Shown: positions 37,501-45,188, counted from the stretch's first letter. The stretch: DNA of 64,000 nt from JAFKKS01 sp050187875 (GCA_050187875.1 JBFWXB010000009.1:53180-117179), one strand, 5' to 3'. Made by a program: numbers and translations. Notes: generated by a model not told the origin, from the sequence alone.

Positions 37501-38441
37501 TCGGCACGTGTGAGCCCGCCGACCGCCCAGCTCGCGCCCTGCGTCACCTTCGTGCGGTTTTCGACGCCGGGCATGAGCGCGCAATGCGCCACGCGCAAAT
37601 CCGTGCCGAACCAGGCGACGACGAGCGCGACGCGCGCGAGGCTGGGGCAGACCGCCTGCAGTTGATCGAGCGAGGCTTCGAAATCCGACGCCGCGTAGCT
37701 CACATGCCGGTTCTCGGGCGCCGACTGTCCGGGGCCGAGTGAGCGCACCACGGTCTGCGGGGCATAGCCGAACTCGGTCGTGCCGGGAATGAGAGTCACC
37801 GCGCGCACCATCGGCTCGAGCGCGCCGATCGGCCGCGTCACCTCGAACGACAGCTGCGGGATGCGGTTGCCGAATTTCTCCAGCGGCAGCCGCTCGAAGA
37901 CGATGTAAGCGAGGCCTCGATAAGCGGGCGCATTCGCCGCGCCGTCCTTAGCGACGATCAGCGGATCGGGCATCTGCGTCTCGTCGCCGCGATAGACGCG
38001 CCACGTGATGTCGGGGAGATCGAGGAGCTTTCCGTCCGCCCAGATGCGCGCGACGTTCCCGATCGGGCCTTCGCAGAGCCCGACGGCAAAATTCGCAAAA
38101 TAGCTGTAGGTCGTCGTCGTGCTCTTCGGCCCGAGCCCCTTGCCGCCGACGGCGTCGTTGTTCTTCCTGCTGATCACTTCCTCCAGCCGCGTCGCCCAAA
38201 TCACCTGGCCGGAGAGCCGCGCGCGCCCGTAAAGGCGCGGGATCGGCGCGCCTTCGGTCGACGTCATCACATCGAGATCGGCGAGGCGCGGGCCTTCGAC
38301 CGAGCGCGCGCCGCCGAGGAGCGCGTGATCGATCACATTGCCGGCGAGCGCGCCGGCGAGACGGCCGAAGATCGCGCCCACCGGGCCGAACAGCGCATTG
38401 CCACCAGCGGCGCCGGCGACGGAGAGAAGAAGAGCGGCCAT
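34527..38441 (-). CDS. GTA host-specificity protein gp15 (TIM-barrel and phage tail domains)
   Basis: A 1304-residue baseplate/tail-tip protein of the gp15 type. A hydrophobic Gly-rich N-terminus (residues about 1-40) precedes the GTA TIM-barrel-like domain (about 390-700, with EVGCPAVDKGANQPS), then a phage-tail_3 domain in the C-terminal half. It forms the tail tip that reaches the recipient. The length matches the very large megatron protein in other GTAs. The start at 38441 follows directly after the gp14 stop. Short in-frame extensions upstream overlap gp14. Confidence 0.93.
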   Translation of the reverse strand: MAALLLSVAGAAGGNALFGPVGAIFGRLAGALAGNVIDHALLGGARSVEGPRLADLDVMTSTEGAPIPRLYGRARLSGQVIWATRLEEVISRKNNDAVGGKGLGPKSTTTTYSYFANFAVGLCEGPIGNVARIWADGKLLDLPDITWRVYRGDETQMPDPLIVAKDGAANAPAYRGLAYIVFERLPLEKFGNRIPQLSFEVTRPIGALEPMVRAVTLIPGTTEFGYAPQTVVRSLGPGQSAPENRHVSYAASDFEASLDQLQAVCPSLARVALVVAWFGTDLRVAHCALMPGVENRTKVTQGASWAVGGLTRADAHLISSVEGRPAFGGTPSDESIVAAIAALRARGLKVTLYPFVMMDVPADNTLPDPWTGAASQPHYPWRGRITCDPAPGASGSPDGTGAAAMQIATFFGTAAPSDFSVADGQVSYAGPDEWTLRRMALHYANLAVAAGGVDAFVIGSELKGLTRVRSAPGVYPAADALAALAVDVKGIVGSDTVVTYAADWTEYGAHVVDASAQEVGFPLDAVWASPAIDAVGIDYYAPLSDWRDDAMHADRALAETIYDRAYLAGNLAAGEAYDWFYTDDSARAAQTRTPITDGAAGKPWVFRVKDFWNWWSASHFPRIDGTEVAAPTAWVPQSKPIWLTEVGCPAVDKGANQPSVFPDPKSAETGVPYFSNGGRDDLIQRRYLEAVLQSLDPALGAMDGRNPVSAIYGGRMFAPDAIHVWTWDARPYPIFPAASDVWSDGGNWETGHWLTGRLGAAPLDALVATILIDAGVANVVCDDLRDGVEGYVLDRPMAPRAAIEPLALAYAFDAHEDGASLRFRPRGSAPVLSLNEKELVLPDDKPPLSSLRAQETELPREASLGFTVGGADYRRMTALSRRLIGGSARTAHADLAIVTDAVAAERRANIWLQDLWVGRESADFALPPSLLRLQPGDVVELDAGGLTRLIEIREVVDTEQRAIKTRAIDPGVFAVPLLPAQRPRPDVPPALGPVEAVLMELPRLPNDADDTLLRGAVFASPWPGPVAIWRSIDGASFEMAALASVPNVIGETLDTLPPGPTAVWDRATQVRVRLHGGALASLSDLAVLGGGNAAAVRTSDGTWEVLQFANAELVAERTYMLSRLLRGRAGSEWAMTDAVPAGAPFVLLDDFVVPVARGLDMLERAIDLRIVAAGHDHGDPMAVALSVTAGATALRPLSPVHIRGRRTGEGVRITFIRRTRIDGDGWGAGEVPLGEASEAYEIDVLSGGDVVRTLQATTPHVLYPLADELADFGVAQSSLAVRVVQMSATVDRGFPAEAVLGALS

Positions 38442-38443
38442 GA

Positions 38444-38893
38444 TTATGCGTCCAGCACACCGCGGAAGCGGAAAGCGAAAGCGAGGCGACGGCGCCACCA
38501 GGGGCTGATCGCGACTTCGGCGACCGCGGCGCCGTCATGCGCGTGAATCATCGTTCCCGGCGTCGCGACGATCGCCGCATGCTTGGCGGCAAGGCCCGCG
38601 CGCCAGCGGAACAGGAGCACATCGCCGACATCCAAACGGCGCGGATCGATCACCGCGAGATGCCGCGCGGCGGCCTGCGCCAGCGGCTCGTCGGACGCGG
38701 CTTCCGCCCAGTCCGGCGCATAGGGCGGCACGCGCTCCGGCTCCTCGCCGTAAAGCGCACGGAAGACGCCGCGCACGAGGCCGAGGCAATCGCAGCCCAC
38801 GCCTTTCAGCGATGCCTGGTGCCGATACGGCGTGCCGATCCACGATCGCGCTTCAGCGACGATGGCGGTGCGGGTCAAGACAGGAGCACTCAT
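38444..38893 (-). CDS. GTA gp14, NlpC/P60-type peptidase
   Basis: A 149-residue cysteine peptidase that opens the recipient's peptidoglycan. The catalytic Cys lies in VGCDCLGLVRG near residue 36, His in AKHAAIV near 105, and a third polar residue follows in HAHDG. The start at 38893 (MSAPVL) overlaps the gp13 stop by 4 bp. Length and position between gp13 and gp15 match the RcGTA order. Confidence 0.93.
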   Translation of the reverse strand: MSAPVLTRTAIVAEARSWIGTPYRHQASLKGVGCDCLGLVRGVFRALYGEEPERVPPYAPDWAEAASDEPLAQAAARHLAVIDPRRLDVGDVLLFRWRAGLAAKHAAIVATPGTMIHAHDGAAVAEVAISPWWRRRLAFAFRFRGVLDA

Positions 38894-39786
38894 GCGCGTG
38901 TGCCGAGCATCGTGCCGTCGTGGCCGGGCTCGCCGGGCACGGGCACCTGGATGAGGAAATCGTTGCCGGGGATCGCGGGGAAGCCGCGAAAGTTGAGGCT
39001 GTTCGCGAAACGGTCGCGGCAGGTCGCAAAGCGCTTGTCGCATCCTGCCGTGACGATGAAGGTGTCGCCTGCCGCAATCGGCTGCGGCATCGCCTGCCAA
39101 AGCTCGATGGCGCAAGTCGCCGCTGCGCGATGGATCTTCACCTCCATCGCCGCGCCGGCATTGGCGCCGGAAGTCCATGCGAGCTTGCCGCCCGTGAACC
39201 AGCCGTCGGCGAAAGTGTCGAGCCCCGATACAGTGAAGGCGCCTGCCGCCGCGACCGCGAGCACTGCCCCCTCCCCGCGATACGCTGACGACGTGAGGTC
39301 GACGGTGCAGCGCGCATCGCCGAGATCGGCTGGGCAGGCGGCCGTATAGAGGCGTCCGCTCTCCTCCTGCAGGCGATGCGCCAGCGAGCGCAGCTCCGCC
39401 GTAAACGCGCCGCTCCCGCGCCGCACCTCGCCGAGCACACCGCTTGAGAGGAGCACGTGCAACCCCGGCTCGCTCCAGTCGACGAGGTGCATCGTGACCG
39501 ACGCCGCGTCGTAAAGACCGGCCGCGAGGTCGGCTTCGTTGAGCGTATCGGACGCGAGCGCGCCGGAGATCGCCGCGCCGGTCACCGCAAGGCCGAGCTG
39601 CTGCGTCGCTTCCGATGCGGCGATGCCGGTGCGCGCGCGACAGAGGACGCCATCGAGCACGATGTCCTCGTCGTGGTCGGTGAAGCCCTGCACCACGCCG
39701 TCGCGGCGCGTGACGATCACGCAGCGCGCGAGCGTCGTCGCGCCGCTCTCGAGCTTCGCCTGCAGGGCGGATGGAATTACTCTCAT
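38890..39786 (-). CDS. GTA gp13, DUF2163 tail protein
   Basis: A 298-residue DUF2163 protein with the C-terminal BR0599-like cysteine region (PADLGDARCTVDL, GCDKRFATCRDRF and NFRGFPAIPGNDF). In GTAs it forms part of the tail hub and ligates an iron-sulphur or metal centre through the cysteines, as suggested for related proteins. It overlaps gp12 at its start and gp14 at its end by 4 bp each, which shows tight translational coupling. Confidence 0.92.
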   Translation of the reverse strand: MRVIPSALQAKLESGATTLARCVIVTRRDGVVQGFTDHDEDIVLDGVLCRARTGIAASEATQQLGLAVTGAAISGALASDTLNEADLAAGLYDAASVTMHLVDWSEPGLHVLLSSGVLGEVRRGSGAFTAELRSLAHRLQEESGRLYTAACPADLGDARCTVDLTSSAYRGEGAVLAVAAAGAFTVSGLDTFADGWFTGGKLAWTSGANAGAAMEVKIHRAAATCAIELWQAMPQPIAAGDTFIVTAGCDKRFATCRDRFANSLNFRGFPAIPGNDFLIQVPVPGEPGHDGTMLGTRA

Positions 39787-40427
39787 GGCTTGATCTCGAC
39801 GAGCGGGATGTGCGGGATGGCGCCGGCGGCGAAGGCGGAGAGGTCGACTTCGAGATAGTCGGTGTCGAAGCGCACCGGCACGTCGAAAAGAAAGCCGGCG
39901 GTGACCGCCGCACCCACAGCCGGAATGTGGCCGGCGAGAAACGTGACATCGCCCGTCGTCGTATCAACGGCGAACGCCGTGTCCGCCGTTTGCTCGACGC
40001 CTGCGACCGCGAGGCGCACGCTGCCGGCGACGGGCTTGACGATCGGCCGGGCATAGGGCGCGTGCCCACCGCCATAGATTTTCGTCAGCGCGAACATTGC
40101 GGCTGTCCCGTCGCCGATGCCGATCGTCTGATCGAGCGCGGTCACCGCCGCGCCCGGCGCGCCAGAGGAATGATCGAGCCGGTCGCGCCAGCGGAAGCCG
40201 TAGAGCCTCCCGCGCCGCTCCTCGAAGAACGCGAGTACAGCCGAGAGCGCGTCGAGCGTCTTTACGCCATAGCCGGCGTCGTAGCGCCGTCGCGAATGCG
40301 CCCAGCGCGCGTTGCGCTCCTCGCGGCCGGAGCCGAGCGCGACGACATCGGTCTTTCGCTCCGGGCCGCCGGCGCTACGCAACGCGACGTCGAGCGGAAA
40401 GAGGATCTCATGAAAAGCGGCGGGCAT
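39783..40427 (-). CDS. GTA gp12, DUF2460 distal tail protein
   Basis: A 214-residue distal tail protein of the DUF2460 family (TIGR02217). Recognisable segments are FHEILFPLDVALRSAGGPERKT at the start (split in reading), LYGFRWRDRLDH and FDVPVRFDTDYLEVDL near the end. It joins the tail tube to the baseplate hub. It sits 24 bp after the tape-measure gene and overlaps gp13 by 4 bp. Confidence 0.93.
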   Translation of the reverse strand: MPAAFHEILFPLDVALRSAGGPERKTDVVALGSGREERNARWAHSRRRYDAGYGVKTLDALSAVLAFFEERRGRLYGFRWRDRLDHSSGAPGAAVTALDQTIGIGDGTAAMFALTKIYGGGHAPYARPIVKPVAGSVRLAVAGVEQTADTAFAVDTTTGDVTFLAGHIPAVGAAVTAGFLFDVPVRFDTDYLEVDLSAFAAGAIPHIPLVEIKP

Positions 40428-40451
40428 GGCGGCACTCGATTCTTGCGTTCG

Positions 40452-41021
40452 TCAAAGCGTGCGCTGGCCGCGCGCGACGGCGCGGGCGATCAGGCCGGTG
40501 ACATGCGTCTCCGAGCGGCGGAAGCTTTCGGCGTCCGGCGTCGTGATGTTGATCGTGACAGCCGACGCGGCCGACGCAGCGCCTGCGGCTACACCCAGGC
40601 GTCCGTCCGCGCCGCGCGCCAACGGCAAGATCGCTTCCGGCCCCGCTTCGCCCGCGAGCCCAACGCCGCGCGGACCCATCGGGAAATAGGTTGGCGCAGC
40701 AATCACCCCACCGGACGCGAAAGGCTGCACGGCCGCGGCCTGAGCGCCGGCACCGGCGAGGCCATTGAACAGTTGCTCGAGCCCGCCAGTGAGCGCCTTC
40801 GTCAGCGGCTTGAACGCGGCCCGCAACGCGAGATCGGAGAGGCGCAGTCCGAGTCCCTTTAGTACATCATCGAACTGTTTGCCGCTGATCGCCGCGCTTG
40901 TGAAAGCTTGGCTCATTGCGCGTGCGAGACTGTTCGCGCCGATCTCGAGGCTTTGCTGGCGCGCCCCGATCGCGTCCATCGCCTGGACGAGATTGTTGCC
41001 CGTGGTGTCGTCAGCGGCCAT
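40452..41021 (-). CDS. GTA gp11, short tape-measure protein
   Basis: A 189-residue tail-length protein. It is far shorter than phage tape measures because GTA tails are short and the family is characteristically truncated. Visible are FDDVLKGLGLRLSDLALRAAF, broken here, and the Gly-rich PFASGGVIAAPTYFPMG with GLAGEAGPEAILPLARG. That block is the conserved C-terminal part of the family. The start at 41021 (MAADDTT) overlaps gp10.1 by 11 bases. It is not a broken long protein. Confidence 0.9.
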   Translation of the reverse strand: MAADDTTGNNLVQAMDAIGARQQSLEIGANSLARAMSQAFTSAAISGKQFDDVLKGLGLRLSDLALRAAFKPLTKALTGGLEQLFNGLAGAGAQAAAVQPFASGGVIAAPTYFPMGPRGVGLAGEAGPEAILPLARGADGRLGVAAGAASAASAVTINITTPDAESFRRSETHVTGLIARAVARGQRTL

Positions 41022-41226
41022 ACGGCGTCTCCTTGGCAGTGTCGGGGAAGCGGCGAAGAAGCGCATCGAAATCGTCGCGCGCGAACGGCGTCGTCTCGCC
41101 GCTCAGGATGCACAGCGCCGCCGCGAGCTCGCGTGGCGTCATGCGCCAGAATGTGTCGGGAGGTAGATGCAGGACGCCGATGCCGAACCCGATCGCTTGC
41201 GTCCACGGGAACGGCGGCGGCGCTAT
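41011..41226 (-). CDS. GTA gp10.1 tail assembly chaperone with no normal start codon
   Basis: A 71-residue tail assembly chaperone of the rcc01693/TAC type. Its conserved core FPWTQAIGFGIGVLHLPP then FWRMTPRELAAAL is intact and the stop is at 41011. No ATG, GTG or TTG exists in frame between the upstream stop (41271-41269) and the core. The only in-frame ATG (41142) falls inside the conserved region. The best candidate start is ATA at 41226-41224, overlapping the gp10 stop as ATAG, with GGAG placed 8 bases upstream. Alternatively a -1 ribosomal frameshift joins it to gp10, as in lambda G/GT. It overlaps the tape-measure start by 11 bases. Confidence 0.75.
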   Translation of the reverse strand: MAPPPFPWTQAIGFGIGVLHLPPDTFWRMTPRELAAALCILSGETTPFARDDFDALLRRFPDTAKETPYGR

Positions 41227-41576
41227 CCGCTCTTCTCCGCGCGCGGCGGAGGGCGTGACGCGGCGCCCTCATCACCAAAGGTCGCTTGCAACAGCACGGC
41301 GGCGATGCGCGCATAGCCGGCTGCACCGTCCGGCGTCGTCATGCACGCGACCTCGTCGTCGGTCACCGCCTCCCCCGCCCCGCGCAAGCCCGCGCCGATG
41401 ATGCGGACGAGGTCGAGCGCGCACAGGCGCCCCGTACCGAAACGCTCCGCGAGCGCGACGAGATCGTCGGCGCCGAACGCGCTTTCGAGCTCCGCGAGCG
41501 CGCCGAGCGTGAGCACGAGCGTGCGCCGCGCACCGCCGATCTCCGCTTCGATCTCTCCGCGATGGTGGTTGGGCAT
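41223..41576 (-). CDS. GTA gp10 tail assembly chaperone
   Basis: A 117-residue protein of the GTA gp10 family, recognised by GGARRTLVLTLGALAELESAFGADDL, broken here, and the ending ASRPPPRAEKSG. It chaperones tail-tube assembly with gp10.1. The start at 41576 (MPNHHRG) is the family start. Its last bases overlap the gp10.1 reading frame, which runs in -1 relative to it. A palindromic repeat separates it from gp9. Confidence 0.88.
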   Translation of the reverse strand: MPNHHRGEIEAEIGGARRTLVLTLGALAELESAFGADDLVALAERFGTGRLCALDLVRIIGAGLRGAGEAVTDDEVACMTTPDGAAGYARIAAVLLQATFGDEGAASRPPPRAEKSG

Positions 41577-41625
41577 GGGACTGGACCTTGCATGGTGATC
41601 GAGAAGAGCGGCGTATTCTGCGCGC

Positions 41626-41731
41626 CCCCTCTCCCGCTTGCGGGAGAGGGTTGGGGTGAGGGCTGTGATCTGATCCACCCCCCTCACCCGGAGCGCTTCG
41701 CGCTCCGACCTCTCCCGCAAGCGGGAGAGGT
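41626..41731. repeat. Intergenic palindromic repeat, GGGAGAGG class
   Basis: CCCCTCTCCCGCTTGCGGGAGAGGG at the left (split in reading) and CCTCTCCCGCAAGCGGGAGAGG at the right (split in reading) surround GGTGAGGG...CCCTCACCC and GCGCTTCGCGC. The same layout is at 58538 and 61398. It lies between gp9 and gp10 of the GTA. Confidence 0.75.
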
Positions 41732-41740
41732 GAAGCGGCA

Positions 41741-42148
41741 TCATGCCGCCGCGAACGTCAGCTCGCCCGCCGACTCAAGCGCGAGCTCGTAGGTCACCTC
41801 GCCGTCGTGCTCGCCGGCGAATTCGAGGCTCGTGATCTGGAACGGCCCGGCGACGGTGCCGAAATCGGGAATGACGATCTGCATCCCTTGCACCGCGCCG
41901 TCGAAGAACATCTGCCGCATCAGCGCGTCGGACGCCGCGTCCCTGAACAATCCGCGCCCCGCAACCGACGCGCGCTTGATGCCAGCGCCGTCGAGCAGCT
42001 CGCGCCATCGGCCGGCGGATTCGGCATGCGTCACGTCAACGGTCTCGGCGTTGAACGCGAGCCGGCGCGTGCGCAATCCTGCGACGGTGATGAAGTCTGC
42101 GCCATCGGCGAGCTTGAGAAGCAGATCCTTGCCTTTCTGGGCGGCCAT
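41741..42148 (-). CDS. GTA gp9, major tail protein (TP901-1 family)
   Basis: A 135-residue major tail protein, the repeating subunit of the tail tube. Recognisable elements are AAQKGKDLLLKLADG at the start, NAETVDVTHAESAGRWRELL in the middle and SLEFAGEHDGEVTYELALESAG at the end (split in reading). The start is at 42148 (MAAQKG). It stands between repeats, with gp8 upstream and gp10 downstream. Confidence 0.93.
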   Translation of the reverse strand: MAAQKGKDLLLKLADGADFITVAGLRTRRLAFNAETVDVTHAESAGRWRELLDGAGIKRASVAGRGLFRDAASDALMRQMFFDGAVQGMQIVIPDFGTVAGPFQITSLEFAGEHDGEVTYELALESAGELTFAAA

Positions 42149-42163
42149 GGTGGTGTTCCTTTT

Positions 42164-42246
42164 GTAACCCGCATGGAGCGAAGCGAAATGCGGGAGCATC
42201 AGCAGCAGGAATCCCGGATTTCGCTGCGCTTCATCCGGGCTACGGG
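42164..42246. repeat. REP pair, GTAGCCCGGAT class
   Basis: Two inverted copies: GTAACCCGCATGGAGCGAAG at the left and CATCCGGGCTAC at the right. The same class surrounds the RAYT transposase gene at 54897. It lies between gp8 and gp9 of the GTA. Confidence 0.7.
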
Positions 42247-42260
42247 CAGGACGGTTATCG

Positions 42261-42668
42261 TCACAGCGGCTCGGTGACGGCGCGGAAGCGCACGAGCCCG
42301 TGGTAGGTGCGCCCGTCCGCTTCGCGCCGCACATCGGCGAGCGAAAAGCGCAGATTGACGAGCGCGTGGCCATCGAGCGCGAGCGGCGCGTCGTCGAGCG
42401 CTTGCGTCAGCGCGGCGACGACGAGATGCGCTTCGCGATGTCCGCCCTGACGCGACCAGGCATGCAGCGTCAGGCGATGTTCCTCGCCCGCCTCCGTGCC
42501 GGTCGAGAAATCGGCGCTATGCGCCTCGCCGAGCGTGACATAGGGAAACGCCGCGCCGCGCGGTGGCTCGTCGTAGATCTTCGGCCCGCCGAGCACGGCG
42601 ACGAGCGGGGCATGCGCAACGAGCGCGTCGTGGACGGCGGCGCGCAGCGCCGCAGCGGAGGAGGACAT
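42261..42668 (-). CDS. GTA gp8, DUF3168 tail terminator
   Basis: A 135-residue DUF3168 protein, the tail terminator that ends tube growth and joins the head. It shows GGPKIYDEPPRGAAFPYVTLGEA (split in reading) and a C-terminal RFSLADVRREADGRTYHGLVRFRAV block. The start at 42668 (MSSSAAA) is used. It follows gp7 after a 179-bp gap that contains a palindromic repeat. Confidence 0.92.
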   Translation of the reverse strand: MSSSAAALRAAVHDALVAHAPLVAVLGGPKIYDEPPRGAAFPYVTLGEAHSADFSTGTEAGEEHRLTLHAWSRQGGHREAHLVVAALTQALDDAPLALDGHALVNLRFSLADVRREADGRTYHGLVRFRAVTEPL

Positions 42669-42704
42669 GGGCGTTTTCCGAAATGACGGATGACGAATTC
42701 GATC

Positions 42705-42834
42705 CGTCACCCTGAGGTGCGAGGCGGCGGAGCCGCCGAGCCTCGAAGGGCGACGGCCACTGTCATGAGGGAATTGGCCGTGCATCCTTCGAGGCTCGCC
42801 GACTACGTCGGCTCGCACCTCAGGATGACGGAGA
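42705..42834. repeat. Intergenic palindromic repeat, CCTGAGGTGCGAG class
   Basis: CACCCTGAGGTGCGAGGCGG at the left is mirrored by GGCTCGCACCTCAGGATGAC at the right, with CGAGCCTCGAAGG/CCTTCGAGGCTCG inside. One copy is seen in this window. It lies between gp7 and gp8. Confidence 0.65.
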
Positions 42835-42847
42835 AAGGCTGTATCCG

Positions 42848-43171
42848 TTACTCGGCCCGCTCTCGTGCCTCGATCAGCATGAGGCGACGTTGTGCGTCGC
42901 CGTCGCGCACGGCCACGACGTCGAAGACTCTCGCACCGAGCCGCAGCCGATGCCGCGTCGTGACGTCGACGCCGCTGCGGATCGTGAAGCGATGTGTGAT
43001 CGTCGCGCCGGAAGCATCGGCAACGAGCGACCCGCGTGCCGAGAGCGGCACCAGCTCAGCCCACAGCGTTGCTTGTGCCGCATAGCTGCGTGTCACGCCG
43101 CCGGCGCCATCCGCCGTCTCGACCGGCGCTTCGAGCGTGACACGCTCGCGCAACCGTCCGATCCCGGTCAT
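42848..43171 (-). CDS. GTA gp7, head-tail adaptor (head closure)
   Basis: A 107-residue head closure protein of the SPP1 gp16-like type. It shows RLRERVTLEAPVETADGAGGVTRSY, broken here, and the mid-sequence ELVPLSARGSLVADASG. It seals the portal end of the head before the tail joins. The start at 43171 overlaps gp6 by 4 bp. Confidence 0.9.
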   Translation of the reverse strand: MTGIGRLRERVTLEAPVETADGAGGVTRSYAAQATLWAELVPLSARGSLVADASGATITHRFTIRSGVDVTTRHRLRLGARVFDVVAVRDGDAQRRLMLIEARERAE

Positions 43172-43743
43172 AGCGTCAGCCCCCGATAGGGCGCGAGCAG
43201 CGCATCAACGCCGGCAGGCATCGGCGCGTTCGCACCGTCCGCCGTGACCACGCCGCGGTTCTCGTACCAATGCGCGAGGAGAAGCCGCATCGCCTGGATG
43301 AGCGGCGCCGGCACGTCGATTGCGGCGTCGCCATAGCCGAAGCTCACATCGAGCTCGATGCCGCCCGCGGCGCGCCCGGGTGCGGGAACGAACCACGGCG
43401 AAAAGGCGATCACGCCGGGCGCAGCGCCCGCCTCGACGACGAACGCCTGCGTGTCGGTCGCATGCGCGACGCTGTCGGCGTCGTAAACACGCGCGGCGAT
43501 GACGGTACGCGCCGGTGCAAGCGGCAGCACGAAGCGGCCGTCCGGTGGCCAGGCATCGCGCGTGATGCGCCAAACCTGCGTGATCAGCGCCCGCCGCGCG
43601 CGCCCTTCCACATGGCTGCGCGCCGCCGCGACAAGCGACGTAATGAGATCGTCATCATCGTCATGCGCCACGCGCAGATAAAGTTTCGCATCGGCGAGCG
43701 TCAGCGGCTCGATCGCCGGCGGCGTCAAGAGAATGGCTGTCAT
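43168..43743 (-). CDS. GTA gp6, head-tail connector
   Basis: A 191-residue head-tail connector (adaptor) protein. It begins MTAILLTPPAIEPLTLADAK, and LYLRVAHDDDDDLITSLVAAARSHVEGRARRAL follows (given in pieces). The C-terminus DVPAPLIQAMRLLLAHWYENRG is family typical. The start at 43743 is chosen over longer forms that would run into a repeat. It overlaps gp7 by 4 bp. Confidence 0.92.
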   Translation of the reverse strand: MTAILLTPPAIEPLTLADAKLYLRVAHDDDDDLITSLVAAARSHVEGRARRALITQVWRITRDAWPPDGRFVLPLAPARTVIAARVYDADSVAHATDTQAFVVEAGAAPGVIAFSPWFVPAPGRAAGGIELDVSFGYGDAAIDVPAPLIQAMRLLLAHWYENRGVVTADGANAPMPAGVDALLAPYRGLTL

Positions 43744-43787
43744 TTTTTTCCTGCAATCGCAATGAGAATGCGTCATGGTCGGACTTG

Positions 43788-43917
43788 TCCCTCCCCGGAG
43801 CGGAGGGTGGACGCGCGTGAAAACGCTCGGCCGGGTGGGGACAAGTCGTGAGATGACCCCGCCCGTCTCCTCACTCGCTTCGCTCATTCGGAGCCACCCT
43901 CCCCTCCGGGGAGGGGA
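43788..43917. repeat. Intergenic palindromic repeat, GGGGAGG class
   Basis: It is the inverted form of the copies at 9504 and 29520, with CCCTCCCC-type ends and the CTCGCTTCGCTC core. It lies between gp6 and the divergent trypsin-like gene. Confidence 0.75.
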
Positions 43918-43985
43918 AGGCAGTGCGCGGCCCCATCAGGTGCAACACGTTGACATCGCGCGCGCTGTCAGGCTCAACGCAGCGC

Positions 43986-44756
43986 ATGCGCCACGTCCTT
44001 GCCTTCGCCCTCGTCGCCATAAGCTTCGTCTCGACGCCCGCCGCCGCCATGGTCGGCGGCGCGCCGGTCGCGCCTGACGGCATAAGGCGCCATGTCGTGA
44101 TGATCGTCGGTTCGCGCGGCAGTTCCTGCACCGCGACGGCGGTCGCCCACGACGTATTGCTCACCGCAGCGCATTGCGTGCTGCCGGGCGCCGACTACAA
44201 GCTCGTTCTCTTCGATGCGAACCGCACGCCCTCGCTCAAGGACCTGACGACGATCGCGCGGCATCCTGCCTTCGCGCTCAAGACGCTGCTGGCGCATCGC
44301 GCGACCGCCGACGTCGCGCTCCTAAAGCTTGCCGCACCCCTGCCCGCGTCCTTCACGCCGGTTCCAATCGCCGGCGCCGATGCGCTGGTCGCCGTCGGCG
44401 ACCGCTTCACCGTCGCCGGCTTCGGCGTCACCGTGCGCGGCGACGGCAAGACCGGCGGCACATTGCGCACGGCCGACCTCGTCGCGACCGGACAACCAGG
44501 CTCGCTGCAACTGCGCCTGGTCGATCCGGCGACGCGCAACGAAACAGCGGGACTCGGCGCCTGCACGGCGGATTCCGGCGCGCCCGTCTTTGTTCGGCGC
44601 GGCATGGCCGTCGCGGTGACGGGCGTCGTGAGCTGGTCGACCGGCCCGAAGAACGCGGCCGGCTGCGGCGGCCTCACCGGCGTGACGCCGCTTTCGCGCT
44701 ATCGCGATTGGATCGTTGAGACGGCACGCAAGCTTGGGAGTCCGTTGGCGGAGTGA
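43986..44756 (+). CDS. Secreted trypsin-like serine protease
   Basis: A 256-residue S1-type serine protease with a signal peptide (residues 1-20, ending TPAAA). The triad is visible: His in LTAAHCV, Asp in ATADVALLKL, and Ser in TADSGAPVF. The usual GDSGGP is replaced by ADSGAP, so the oxyanion region is slightly atypical. Cys pairs sit around TAAHC and near the end. It faces the opposite way to the GTA genes and sits between gp6 and the toxin/immunity cassette. The start at 43986 (MRHVLAF) places the signal peptide first. Its target is unknown. It may be exported independently of the GTA. Confidence 0.85.
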   Translation: MRHVLAFALVAISFVSTPAAAMVGGAPVAPDGIRRHVVMIVGSRGSSCTATAVAHDVLLTAAHCVLPGADYKLVLFDANRTPSLKDLTTIARHPAFALKTLLAHRATADVALLKLAAPLPASFTPVPIAGADALVAVGDRFTVAGFGVTVRGDGKTGGTLRTADLVATGQPGSLQLRLVDPATRNETAGLGACTADSGAPVFVRRGMAVAVTGVVSWSTGPKNAAGCGGLTGVTPLSRYRDWIVETARKLGSPLAE

Positions 44757-44786
44757 AGCGCGGCTCTGGCGATCAACGCCAGACAG

Positions 44787-45188
44787 TCATTCGCCTTGGG
44801 CTGGCGATCTGCTTCCGGGATAGTAAATGCTGCGAAACTCCGCCGGAAGATACTCGCGCTTCAAATCATCGATGATTTCATCCGCTCGGATATTCAGCCC
44901 CATGTCGGGCCAGGCATCGCCCGCACCTGGCACCGAGATTGCAACGACAATTTTCCAGGCAGGACTTTTCTGAAGAAGCGCTTGAAGCGTCCTGATGACG
45001 GCCGGCTCCAACAAGCGCAGATTCCGAAAATAGACCTTCTGCTGGGCCGTTCCAAAGTTGTCGTCGTCGACCCAAAAATCTTTATCGCGAGATACGCCCT
45101 CCACGCCGAAGCGGCTGAGCGATTTTCGCACCAACCGGCGCAACTTTTCCCACGTCGCGACCTGAGCAGCATCTGCTTCGGATGACAT
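44787..45188 (-). CDS. Putative immunity protein, second copy
   Basis: A 133-residue protein of unknown family with no signal peptide. It is a clear paralogue of the gene at 45252-45653, with the same length and shared blocks such as KVYFRNLRLLEP, VPGAGDAWPDMGL and ADEIIDDLKREY. By position after a nuclease toxin it is probably an immunity protein, perhaps duplicated and diverged for a different toxin. Its role is inferred from neighbours only. It lies 63 bp downstream of the first copy. Confidence 0.6.
   Translation of the reverse strand: MSSEADAAQVATWEKLRRLVRKSLSRFGVEGVSRDKDFWVDDDNFGTAQQKVYFRNLRLLEPAVIRTLQALLQKSPAWKIVVAISVPGAGDAWPDMGLNIRADEIIDDLKREYLPAEFRSIYYPGSRSPAQGE

Noticed and set aside
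35562..37742. Long open frame antisense to gp15
   Set aside because: It reads as an Arg/Asp-rich shadow without recognisable motifs.
40452..41021. Truncated tape-measure gene
   Set aside because: The 189-residue size is normal for GTA gp11, and the conserved C-terminal block is intact.
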